Part shown: positions 1 to 9,782 of the stretch, piece after piece | Numbering within the stretch: position 1 is the stretch's first letter | Layout: every line of letters begins with the position of its first letter | Source: Rhizodiscina lignyota | Taxonomy: Eukaryota > Ascomycota > Dothideomycetes > Aulographales > Rhizodiscinaceae | Reading direction: 5' to 3' | DNA: 64,000 nucleotides | Assembly (NCBI GenBank): GCA_010015805.1 | Contig: ML978123.1 | Location: forward strand, 868,001 to 932,000 | Translations under genes and position numbers: made by a program | The notes under the pieces: generated by a model | Database searches by the model: none | Told to the model about the DNA's origin: nothing | Seen by the model: the letters and a program-made list of their open reading frames with translations, nothing else

Positions 1-1842
1 CCCAATATGAAGGAGATAAACGAGTGCCTCGTCATCAAGACACATCTCCCCGAGCAAAGTATGCGAATGCCACGAAGATCCACGATCTAGGCCAGACTGC
101 TATCAGACTTGATAGCGAAGCAGGAAAGGTACACCGACATCGTCATTTACATCCTTCCTATTTCCAATGATGGCCGAAGAAAGCCAGAAGCCTACAAAAG
201 AAGACATTACAGGAGATTTGGAGGTGATGAAGAAAGGTTCGAGACGTGGAAACTGATGGTCAGTCAACTACGAGTCTACCACCTGAGAGGCCCGAGTTAA
301 CATCAATATGGGCCAGACTCACCATCTTGACCCCATGGCTCCTACGAAGAACTTTCAACTTGGCGGTCCGGGTCGTATTCGCCTCCAATTCACCTCGAAT
401 GACACCACCATCTCCAGCTGCCCCAGGCTTTGGTGGGCCAATTCCCGGTGCCGCTCCAACCACTGCGAGCTACAGTGACGATTTGAAGTTGATTGAAAGG
501 ACTACATAGTTGTCGACGCAATAGATAATTTGCATTTAATACCGCCCGCAGGAATGAAGTGGGACACCCCTTTGGAACTGTAAGTACAGCCAAAACGAGA
601 GCAAGATAATTCAAGACTCACATTTGTTAGAAATTTAGGAACTACGCCTGCCCCTTCCGTGTATGGCATACACTAGATCAAACACGCAAAATTTCCAACG
701 ACGTGTCCTCCCTCGGCTCCCATATGTGAACACCGACTTCGTCTTCATTTTCGAGAAGAGCCGCCAGCGCAGCACGCAGCAATGGAGCGCCCACACATAC
801 TATATAAATACCTGCGTCGTACGCCACATTACTCTCTCTCGGTGACGGGCAAGATCAGCCGGTTTCAGAATTGATTCGACTGTATGAGGAGAATCAAGCA
901 CGAAAAGTCAGTCAGAGTTAGAGTGAGTTGCGCATCACGATTCACGGAGCAACTGCTAAGCTTCCTTACCTACGAATCCTGTACCAACTTCCGTCTGCCT
1001 GCTAAAGTGTCTGTGGGGCTGCAGCGCATGTGCTAACGCTTCTGCGCACATTAGTATAGAAGCTAAGTAAGTCGGAGCTGTTCTATCAAAGCAGCATTTC
1101 TACTCTCCCGACAGTCACCTCGAAAGAGCGCCCGCGTACGTTCAAACATACGTCTAGCACACATAGCCGAAGGTCACTCGCTTCAGCAAGTTTCACGGAG
1201 TTCGCGGTTTCGATCGAGCTGTCACAAAGTCCACCGAGCTCCCATACTTGCTCAAACACACTCTGAGTACATTAGAACTGGCGTTGTCAACTTGGAGCTC
1301 TTCTGCCCTTGTGTTATCTCCAGCCTCCCTGCCGCTGCCTCGAAAGAGATCCTACGAATGTTCAAACGTGGGCTAACAGCAAAACACCAGGCCCTCTAGC
1401 TTCGATGAGTTGGAGCAAACACATCTCTTCAATCGACATGTCATGGAGGTCACGGAGCTCCCGCAGTTGTTCAAACACACAGTCCGAGTATGCCATCCTC
1501 AGGAGCCTCTCTATCAACATTCCTCCGCATACTGTTTCCACCCCGAAATCCAAGGCCCACAACCTCGGTCGGATCTATCTTAGATACAGCGAGAGTCGCG
1601 TTCGACGCGCCGAAGATCAAGCGTTCAGAATGAATTAGGCAGTACAATGGTGGCATACAAAGACGGGACAAGCGAAAAAGAAGTTTGCGGCGTGGTGCAC
1701 AATATGGTCCCATGGAATCGAACATTGAAGACAGAATGCAGCGATCAAATAACCCAATCGTATCTATCCAACATTACGTAGCCATACGCCAATAGAAATA
1801 CACATAACCTTCCCCAGGAATTAATACACAACGGCTTTCCCT
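1..1842. other. Gene-poor left flank
   Basis: No gene that I recognise lies here. The open frames are short, overlap on both strands and lack family motifs. The only clear structure is the diverged tandem duplication at about 1115-1560, listed separately. The stretch next to 1842 probably holds the 3' untranslated region and terminator of the minus-strand coiled-coil gene. Confidence 0.5.
1115..1560. repeat. Two diverged tandem copies, period about 220 bp
   Basis: CGAAAGAG followed by a TTCAAAC block occurs at 1121 and again at 1341. A second shared block, GAGCTCCC..TTG.TCAAACACAC, occurs at 1236 and 1455. Both pairs give a period of 219-220 bp. On the minus strand each copy opens a reading frame that contains VFEQ, then EL, then a Ser-Ile-Glu. 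This looks like a duplicated, decayed coding segment. I cannot name the parent gene. Confidence 0.55.
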
Positions 1843-3912
1843 CTACCATATTCCAGAAGGCTGCACACTACCCGCTCTCCTATCCTTCTTCAGTGGGCTG
1901 AACTGGAAGCCATCGGGCGCAGTGATCAACGGCTTGCCATTCTTGCCCTTCCCAAGTGCCGCAAGCCCTCTTCCAGCAAACAGTCCTCGCCCCGGAATGG
2001 GTTTCGCTGGACCCACCTCCTCATCATCCTCGTCGAACAGTGTCTTGCCGAAGCTCGAACCAAGCTTTCTCCTCTTTTTCTTTTCTGGTTCCGGCTCTAT
2101 GGCGAAGGATTTATACTCGAGGAGGGACTTGCGAGGTTTCTTGTTCGGATTGCTTGGTTTGAGCTTAGGTATCGGCACGCCGAGGGGAATGGTGGTCGTG
2201 GTTGTAGTCGTAGTCAGATTTTGAGGTTCGTTTTCTTGTTCTTCGCTCGCTGCAGATGGTTTGTGCTTCGGGTTTTCCTTGAATGGCGAAGTCTCTTCTG
2301 CAACCTTTTCAAGAGACGGCACGGCGGCAGAAGCCTTCTTCCTCTTCGCGCCAGCTCCTTTAGCGTTCGACTTTGCCGAAGGTGCAGGAGCGAGAGGCTT
2401 GGTCTTCGCCGATGCCTTCTTGGTGGCCTTTTTCCCAGCTGCGGATGGTGTACCTTCATGGTCAACCTCCTTCGGCTTGTCGTCCTCCTCGTCCTCCTCG
2501 TCGTCCTCATCCTCTTCTTCAATGGGGTTTGTGGCGGCGATACTCGATTTACGATTCAAAAACGGCGTGATGGAGAAGCTCGACTTCTCGCCAACGAGGC
2601 TTTCTGCTCTCTTCCCCCTCTTCGCTGGAGCGCCGTCTCCAGGCGTGCCAATAGCTGCATCCGGATCGGCCGCCCGCTTCCGTGGATTCTTCGCGCCTGG
2701 TTTGACATCCGCAGCAGCCTTCGCATTGGCAGCGGCAACTTGTGCCTTTTCCAGCTCAGCCTCCGTCTCCTTTAGCTTCTCTTTCGTTGACCTGAGCTTC
2801 GTGCGGAAAGCATTCAGCTTGTCATCGAGCATGGATTTCTGTGCTTCCCACTCCGTCTGTGCCTTTTGAATTCCTTTCTCAACCTTCTCACGCTCACGTG
2901 TCTCTTTCGCGAGTTCCTTCTGCAGCTCCTCTACCTGAGCAGACTCAGCGCTTGTGTCTTTCTTAATCAGCTTCTCACGCTCGCGCTTCTCTTTCGCGAG
3001 TTCCTTCTTCAGCTCTACTATCTGAGCAGACTCAGCTTTTGCGTCTTCGTTGGCCAGCTTCTCCACATTCGCAGCAGCAGACCGTTTCTCAGCCTCAAGC
3101 TCGCGTTTTAGGCGCTCTGATTCCTTCTTCGTGTCCTTGTGTAGCACCTTCTCCTCTTTCAGTTTCCTCTTCAGGTCCTCGATTTCGGCCTCATGTTCTG
3201 CAGACGCATCCTGCTGCTCGGTGCTGTTCTTGCTGCTTTTCTCCAGAGCGCGTTTGGTCGCGCGTTTCTCGTTCTCTAGCTCCACCTGGATAGTACTCAG
3301 CTGGCGTTGAAGTGATAGCTTCTCGGAGAGAAGGTTCTGGTATGATGTGGTCTGCGAGCGGAGATGCTCAAGTTCTGGCTTAAGGACGGACAGCTCCCGA
3401 GCGAGGGCGAGCTTCTCTGTCAGTACTTTGCTCGAATCCGTGGACACGTGCTCGAGTGATTGCACTTCAACCTGTAAATATAGTTTAGCCAATGAAGCAA
3501 TAATGTGAGCTTGCTACAGTACCTTCAGAGTCTCCAACTGGCGCGTCTTAAGCATGAGGTCGTTCCCGTGGCGGTCAACCGCTTCAATTAGCTGATCGAT
3601 GCGTACATTCTTCTCTTCCATCTCCTGTTCTAAGGCATCGGCTCGGTCTCCTTCGAACTCGAGTTGATTATGCAGATCCTCATTTTCGTCTTCGAGCAGG
3701 CGAATCTGGAAGCGCAGTTTACGGATGTCTTCATCTTTGCATACGCTTTCGCAGATGCGGGCGCTACGCTCGTAATTCAGCTCAAAAGTCGCGGTCTGGA
3801 GCGCCTGCTGTAGCTATGTTATTGTCAGCCTTCGCTCTGTGACTTGAACGAAGCCGCAAGTATCTACCTCTACTTCGTCGCTAATTTTCACGGATGCTGT
3901 CTTTAGTGCCAT
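1843..3912 (-). CDS. Coiled-coil protein with disordered nuclear-type tail
   Basis: Three exons, 3868-3912, 3523-3813 and 1843-3471, join in frame to 654 aa. Both introns (54 and 48 nt) have GT..AG ends and phase 0. Residues about 16-370 are almost continuous heptad-like coiled coil rich in Glu, Lys and Leu, with a repeated KELAKE.REKLI pattern. The rest is low complexity: basic clusters such as PRKRAADPD and AKRGKR that could be nuclear localisation signals, a motif FSITPFLNR, an acidic run, and Lys/Ala/Pro-rich sequence ending GIW. I do not recognise the family. The organisation fits a nuclear scaffold, spindle or kinetochore-associated protein, but that is inference. The start at 3912 is the only Met that gives a spliced frame into the conserved-looking second exon. 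It is head to head with OST3 across 222 bp. Confidence 0.8.
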
Positions 3913-4134
3913 TTCAAGTATACACCCGAAAATATATGCTATAATGCGGAATCAAAGGTGTCGGCGTAGAGATGGTTGAGCTGCGGAGACGCGTCGTGCG
4001 AAAAGATAAACAAAAGCGTTGCCATGTGCCGGTTAAACTTCGGTATATTTTAAAGGCCAACTGGAAGCTTGAGCTTGAGCTTCAATGGTGACGACGACTT
4101 TCTTCGCCCGACCACTGTCTGCCATTTCAACAAG

Positions 4135-5217
4135 ATGAGGTTATTTCAATTTGTAACAGGTGCTCTATTCGCCGCTACAGCCTTCGCGGCAAAGTCCTCT
4201 GGAGACAGGTTTAAGGACAGCATCGCAAAGACGCAGCCACTCAAGCTCGACGACACCAGCTATGGCAAGCTCACATCCGCTCCACGAGACTATGCGGTAG
4301 CGGTCCTCTTAACGGCGATGAAGCCGCAGTTCGGCTGCCAGATGTGCCGTGAATTCGATCCAGAGTGGACGCTTCTCTCCAACAGCTGGACTAAAGGAGA
4401 CAAGAATGGCGAGTCGAGGCTGCTCTTTGCGACGCTCGACTTTGTGGATGGAAGAAATACTTTCCAATCGGTATGCAAGAATAACTTCTTAATGGGGCTA
4501 TATCACTGATTTATTATTGCAGCTTATGCTCCAAACCGCTCCCGTCCTACTCCTTTTCAACCCTACAACCGGGCCAAACGCCAAAGCCGACATCCAACCC
4601 ATTCGCTTCGACTTCTCCATGGGCCCTCAATCTGCGGAGTCAATCCACGCCTGGCTTTCACGCCATCTCCCCGATACTCCACACCCACCGCTCATTCGCC
4701 CACTAAACTACGTCCGCATCGCGGTTATTACGACCTCCGTCCTAGGTTTCATTACCGCATTAACGGTCGCTGCGCCGTATATAATGCCCTTGGTACAAAA
4801 TCGCAACCTCTGGGCCGCAATCAGCTTGATACTGGTATTGCTGTTCACAAGCGGACACATGTTCAATCACATCCGAAAGGTGCCATACGTGGCCGGTGAC
4901 GGCAAAGGAGGCATCAGCTATTTCGCTGGTGGATTCCAAAACCAGTTTGGCTTGGAGACGCAGATCATCGCTGCTATCTGTAAGACCTCATATGAAAGCC
5001 TATTGATTTCCAGATTAGGAACTAATGATGACTAGATGGTATTCTCTCTTTCGCGGCGATTTCCCTGGCACTCAAAGTCCCAAGAATCGCGGACCCGCAG
5101 TCTCAGACTCTTGCGGCGTTGATTTGGGCTGGAGTGATATTCGTGATGTACAGCTTTTTGCTCTCCATCTTCAGGATTAAGAACGGAGGGTATCCATTCT
5201 GGCTTCCGCCATTCTGA
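4135..5217 (+). CDS. OST3: Oligosaccharyltransferase subunit OST3/OST6
   Basis: Exons 4135-4470, 4523-4979 and 5036-5217 give 324 aa. The protein is the thioredoxin-like subunit of the ER oligosaccharyltransferase, which helps transfer glycans to Asn in nascent chains by holding substrate cysteines. Visible parts are a signal peptide (MRLFQFVTGALFAATAFA), a lumenal thioredoxin-like domain with the CQMC redox motif at residues 68-71, and four C-terminal membrane segments starting near residues 178, 209, 265 and 295. Length matches the family (yeast Ost3 is about 350 aa). Splice phases are 0 and 1, and the last exon ends PFWLPPF. It converges on RFT1, another N-glycosylation gene. I cannot separate Ost3 from Ost6 by eye; most filamentous fungi carry one such gene. 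Confidence 0.93.
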
Positions 5218-5469
5218 TTGTCATTTGACCACCCTCCGGAAGCATTCGCCAATGGAATAAAAAGTAGTTTCTAAGCATCTAGAGAGAAGGGAAATGTATT
5301 GTACAAAGTCTTGTGGCCCTGCATTTGACGAATGGTGGCGTTGCGGCTTTATCTCTTGGGACGGAGCATGCTGTAGCTCTGTATGAAAAAGTTTCGTTCG
5401 AAGAACAGTCTGAAGTATATGGCAATCAGCACTTCTCACTTGTGTTTCACCCGAGATAGCAAACATGAC

Positions 5470-7106
5470 TTACATTGACACACCCAACCCAGCAGCAATC
5501 GCACCGGCCCTCAACAACTGCCCCACAAACCCTTCAGAAGCCGCCGGTCCAACAGGAGACCTCAACGCCGCCTCTGCTGCAACAGCAGCAGCAGCGCTCA
5601 TCGCATTCGGCAGCGTAGCAAGAAAGTCGAAGCCCTCGCCATTCGTGCGGAACCACTTCCCAATGAACCAACTACCCCATACGATGCGCAGCGCCATATT
5701 GACACAGTTCGCCCACACAAGGCCACTCCCGCCCAGCTCCCACACCCGCACAAACAAATACGCAGCACCGGCGAATGCGACGGAGAAGAACCCCATGAAT
5801 AGGCCTTGAGCGTAGAGGTCGGCGTTCGTAGCGACGGCCGAAACGAAGGCTTCGATAACGCCATTTAATGCTAGAAGTGGGATGTAGTACGTATATGTTG
5901 CAAGCACGGAGGGCGCGGAGGTGGTCGTCCAGCGGGAGCCCGCGATGAGACGGAGAAGAAGAGGGGCAATATGCGGGCCTAGGGAAAGAGCGAGGAGGGA
6001 GACGATGAGGTAGAGGTGCAGGATTGTCGTGAGAATTCGGGATGCTTGTCTGATGTTGGGGTTTTCTTTCTTCGTAGACTCATTCGGCTTATCTGACTTT
6101 GCTACGTTCGCTATGCTCTGCTCAGGTTCGGTAACCTGTGTGCAAAGCTTGGCGAATAGGTTACGACTGCTCTCCTCAATTGGCTGAAATACCATGCGAG
6201 CGACGAGGCCACCGTAATTTGATGCGAGGGCGTAGGCACCTTGGTCCGCTAGCGATGCGAGCGCTGTGATGAGGAGCGCATCAGCTTGGGTTAGGATATA
6301 TTTGAGAGATGACTGAAGAGTCAGACTAATGCTGAGTTGCGTAAGGGGTCGAGAGAGGAGCGAGAGATATGGCTGCTGCTCCGTGGGTCTAGAGAGGCGT
6401 CAGAGAAATGCGGCATAGTCAGAGTACATTAGTGGATAGATAGGACATACTTTGATTGGAGCTTTGAAGGCAGTAGAGAGAAGGACTCCGTTCTAATCGA
6501 CGACTGCACATGCAATGTGTACACCAGCAGTAGAACGACAGCATAGCTAATCTGTCCCATCGCGAAAGGCAATACACTCACATCTCTTCCACTCTTACTA
6601 GCCCATATTGCCGTACCACAGGTGATAAGGCATCTCGATATTGTCGCAGCAGTCTCAGCAGATGCTCTGATTTTATACAACAATTTCTGCTGCGCCGCGA
6701 CGAACGCCGGCTCAGATAGGAGTTCAATCACACATGCCACCCCGTAGATAACCAAACTCTCCACGAAGAAAGGAACACGTGGGACATCAGCGCGAAGGTA
6801 CAGCCACCCTAGAAAATAAGAAAGGGGGACGCCCGCAAGAATCGCGAGGTATGAAAGATTCACAACCGTCTGGACACCTTGCGCTTGGCGCTGCACTGCG
6901 ACCCTGATGCTTTCGCGAGAGAAGTAGAGAACGGAAATGGAGTACAGCTCTAACTGCGCTGATATCCCAAGGAGCTCTGGAGACAAGAAACGCAGGAGAA
7001 TTTGATTCAGAGCAAATGTGAGAGCGCGTGAGAGGAGTTGGAGAAGGATGAGGTAGGATGCTCCCGCTGCGGCGGACGCAGAGAGGGATTTTTCTGCGTC
7101 TGCCAT
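5470..7106 (-). CDS. RFT1: RFT1 family dolichol-oligosaccharide translocation protein
   Basis: Exons 6451-7106 and 5470-6388 give 524 aa, a polytopic ER membrane protein of the MATE/flippase-like RFT1 family. RFT1 is required for Man5GlcNAc2-PP-dolichol to become available on the lumenal side; whether it is the flippase itself is debated. The hallmark segment [18 protein letters not shown] is intact just after the intron, followed by [14 protein letters not shown]. The N-terminus ([20 protein letters not shown]) is also typical. The C-terminus is uncertain. The apparent stop TAA at 5470 sits inside a perfect GTAAGT donor. Splicing to an acceptor at 5379-5380 would replace it with an exon at 5279-5378, in frame, giving 556 aa and a longer last membrane helix. 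Confidence 0.92.
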
Positions 7107-7657
7107 GACCTTAGAACAGAGTGGAGAAGTAGAGAAGGAAAAGGTTCAGATGTGCATCAATACATGTTTACAAAATCTATTGATGAGGCCACCTTTTAAG
7201 CATGAAGTTGAAGATGGAGCTTGTTAGCGAAACCCTAACCCTACACTCCGCGATGCCTAAGTGCTCACAGCTCTAATACTTCAGTGTAATCGACATTATC
7301 TTTAAAAGTTTAACCTTACATTATTTGGAATGTATATAACAACAGGCCTTTAAAGACTTGTAAGCTGTATTGGTCTTAGGGTCTCTACACCACCGCTATT
7401 CCGTGTCTTGGGAGCCGCAGCCAAATTTTTGACACCGTCAAGGAGGGCTGTCTTCTGCTCGTTGCTGAAGTTAGTGACATTTCAGGAACGGATCAAATTT
7501 CAGCCATCAGCACCAACAGTGTCACAAAGAAATCAAATCAAAGAAGGGAAGGCAAAGGCAAAGGCGAATGGCTAAGAGGCCCTGGGAAACAGGGCGATTT
7601 TCTACGTCAATATCAGACGACACAGCCGGCGATCTGTGCATTACAACTATAAACTCA
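7107..7657. other. Intergenic: RFT1 promoter and SLATT-gene 3' end
   Basis: No gene seen. A short telomere-like CCCTAACCCTA lies at about 7233, just over 120 bp upstream of the RFT1 start. It may be a promoter element and is too short to be an interstitial telomere tract. Confidence 0.5.
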
Positions 7658-9070
7658 TTATACCATCGCAGCGGCCGACTTCGATTGCGAACTCTGTTTA
7701 CTCGGGAAGGACGACTTCCCAACGTTGCCACCTCCTACTTTCGGGTCCAGCCCTGTACTCCAAAAATCTGGGCGATTCATGCCCTCGTCCTTGCGCACCT
7801 GGTCGTAAGCATCCTTTAGCGCGATGATCTCGCCATACGTGACGATACGCCGCTTCGCGCGCAACTCGCGCTCCGTGAACTCAATATCCTCGCGTACGCG
7901 GCGCAGCGAGTCGAGGTACTGGATGAAGCGGTTCGGGAAGCCCTGGCCCTTCACGAGCGCGAGGACGCCGTTTATTATGGCAATGACGCCGCCGAGGACC
8001 GCGACGGGGATGTGGTAGTCTCCTTTGAGTGCGCCGATGATGATGAGCACGGCGGCGATGATGAGCTGCGCGATCATGCAGATGTAGGTGAGCAAGTCGT
8101 AGAGGATGTATAGTCGCTGGTTAATTCTCTGCTGCTGAAGGATGGAGTAGTAGATGCTGGTGTAAAACTCCTCGTCTCTCTCTTCGCGCCGGAGGCCGAA
8201 GGTGAGTATGTTCAACAGATAGCGGCGCCAGCTCCGCGGTTGTTTGACTTTAGCCGGTGGAGAGATGGCTTGCGGGACGACTTGGGCCGGGGAAGTCTTC
8301 TCATAAGGCGTCTTTGGTGTAACTGGCTCGTCCCCTGCGGCAGCACGCCGAGTGCTGTCGAGAGCGAGAGGTGTGCCATGTTCCTGAGGTATGCCCATCA
8401 AGGCTCGAAAGACTTCTATGTCTATAGGCTCGTCACTGGGATCTTTGATCGGGGCGGGATCGACTGAATCGTTGACAACGGGTGGCTTTGCAGCCGTGGT
8501 TGACGTTGTGCTCAACCGTTGCAAGTCTGCTTGCGCAGCTTGTCCTCGCGAAGCTGACCGCGTTGGTCTCTGCGCATCTGACTGACTGCTAGATTGCATA
8601 TCTTGAACAGTCGAACTTCGGCTGAATCTCTGTTCTGGCTCGTATGTGCTTGTTTGGTAGTACGCGATGGGCGGATACGATTGAGCCGGAGGATCACTTG
8701 CAGCAGGCTGATCGGGATAGCGCCTGTTATTTTGCTGCGATTCTACTCCAGGCTCAGCAGCGCTGAACTCCTGGCGGAGGTTGGAATAGTCGCGGGTCAC
8801 GTGAGGTGGGTGGTGGACTGTTGCTGAATCTCGAGGCCTCGAGCGCGGGTCGGTGGATTGGCTAGCCTGCTGGGCCTGAGCTGTACTGCTCGGGTATGCA
8901 GCGTCGAATCTTTGGCGAGGATCAGGTTCTTGATACTGGATATGCGGTGATTGCGGGTCTGGATTGGGGCTGGTAGGAGCGTTTCGAGGTCGGCCAGATC
9001 CAGAATATCTCTGCGAAGAAGGCCTCTGTGAGGATGCCGCTCTTAAATCTTTGGAATCTGCAGATTGCAT
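7658..9070 (-). CDS. Fungal SLATT-domain membrane protein
   Basis: Single exon, 470 aa, starting at the ATG at 9070 (a GTG lies 9 nt upstream). Residues 1-277 are disordered, rich in Ser, Gln, Pro and Arg. From about residue 278 comes the SLATT core: PRSWRRYLLNILTFGLRREE, an amphipathic helix with FYTSIYYSILQQQRINQRLY, two hydrophobic helices at about 322-347 and 353-373, then a charged helix with SLRRVREDIEFTERELRAKR. This is the layout of the fungal SLATT family. In bacteria SLATT proteins (SMODS and SLOG associating, two TM) are predicted pore-forming effectors of nucleotide-sensing defence systems; the fungal role is not established. It is divergent from a HET-domain gene across 712 bp. 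Family assignment rests on motif memory, not a search. Confidence 0.85.
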   Translation of the reverse strand: MQSADSKDLRAASSQRPSSQRYSGSGRPRNAPTSPNPDPQSPHIQYQEPDPRQRFDAAYPSSTAQAQQASQSTDPRSRPRDSATVHHPPHVTRDYSNLRQEFSAAEPGVESQQNNRRYPDQPAASDPPAQSYPPIAYYQTSTYEPEQRFSRSSTVQDMQSSSQSDAQRPTRSASRGQAAQADLQRLSTTSTTAAKPPVVNDSVDPAPIKDPSDEPIDIEVFRALMGIPQEHGTPLALDSTRRAAAGDEPVTPKTPYEKTSPAQVVPQAISPPAKVKQPRSWRRYLLNILTFGLRREERDEEFYTSIYYSILQQQRINQRLYILYDLLTYICMIAQLIIAAVLIIIGALKGDYHIPVAVLGGVIAIINGVLALVKGQGFPNRFIQYLDSLRRVREDIEFTERELRAKRRIVTYGEIIALKDAYDQVRKDEGMNRPDFWSTGLDPKVGGGNVGKSSFPSKQSSQSKSAAAMV

Positions 9071-9782
9071 TTGTGACACGATTAATTATTGATATGAAGC
9101 TGAAATAGCTGAAGAGCGCGGAAACGAATGAGGACTCGGCTATCACTAGTGAGTGTAGCTGAAGCAGTACAAGAGAGTGGATTGGGCAACGCGCGCACGA
9201 AATGAATTGATAGAAGGAAAGTCTATCTTGGCAGTTACCTCGCTTGGACATTCGAACTTAGACGGGATGGATCTGGATGTGAATTTAAGCTGATTTGGAT
9301 GATGCAGCTGAGTTGGTAAGACGAGGTTGGGACCCTGGCAGGAGATGGCTGGAACGCTCGTTTAATCGATCAACCAGGCCAACTACGACTTTCTCCTCCA
9401 TCGATCCGAAAGTGAGGAATATATTTAGAGACTCGCATAGAATGCTTATTTGATAGGTCGACACTCCGTAAAACTCACTGAAATGATTAAAGCTGGGCTG
9501 AGGCATCGATAGAGACTTCTGACTCGGCATGAACACGCGACACTCGAACATCTCCCACTCTCAGCCTTACCATCTCAGCTGTGCCACCGGAGCCCTGCCC
9601 GCTCGGCTTTTACTCTTCGCAGCCTTACCATCGCTACCTACGATGACTGTCAAGAGGTATTCTCTTTTTCTTCTGATCATGAGCGAAGCCTATCTGTGTC
9701 AATGTGCTCTTGCGGAGCCTCCAGGACTCTTCTAGCGCGACCTCACTAGTTTATCCCCAGGTACTTGGGCAAAGAAACAATA
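9071..9782. promoter_or_regulatory. Divergent promoter between SLATT and HET genes
   Basis: 712 bp separate the two start codons, so the genes may share control elements. An imperfect inverted pair (GCAGCTGAGTTGGTAAG near 9304 and CTTACCATCTCAGCTG near 9567) frames the middle. A minus-strand reading frame at 9285-9551 is not recognisable and may be 5' leader. Confidence 0.45.

Noticed and set aside
2221-2869. Plus-strand frames of 184 and 202 codons
   Set aside because: They are antisense to the coiled-coil gene exon and mirror its Lys/Glu codons as Leu/Ser/Phe runs.
7232-7243. Telomere-like CCCTAACCCTA
   Set aside because: Barely two units, so not an interstitial telomere or chromosome end; more likely a promoter element or chance.
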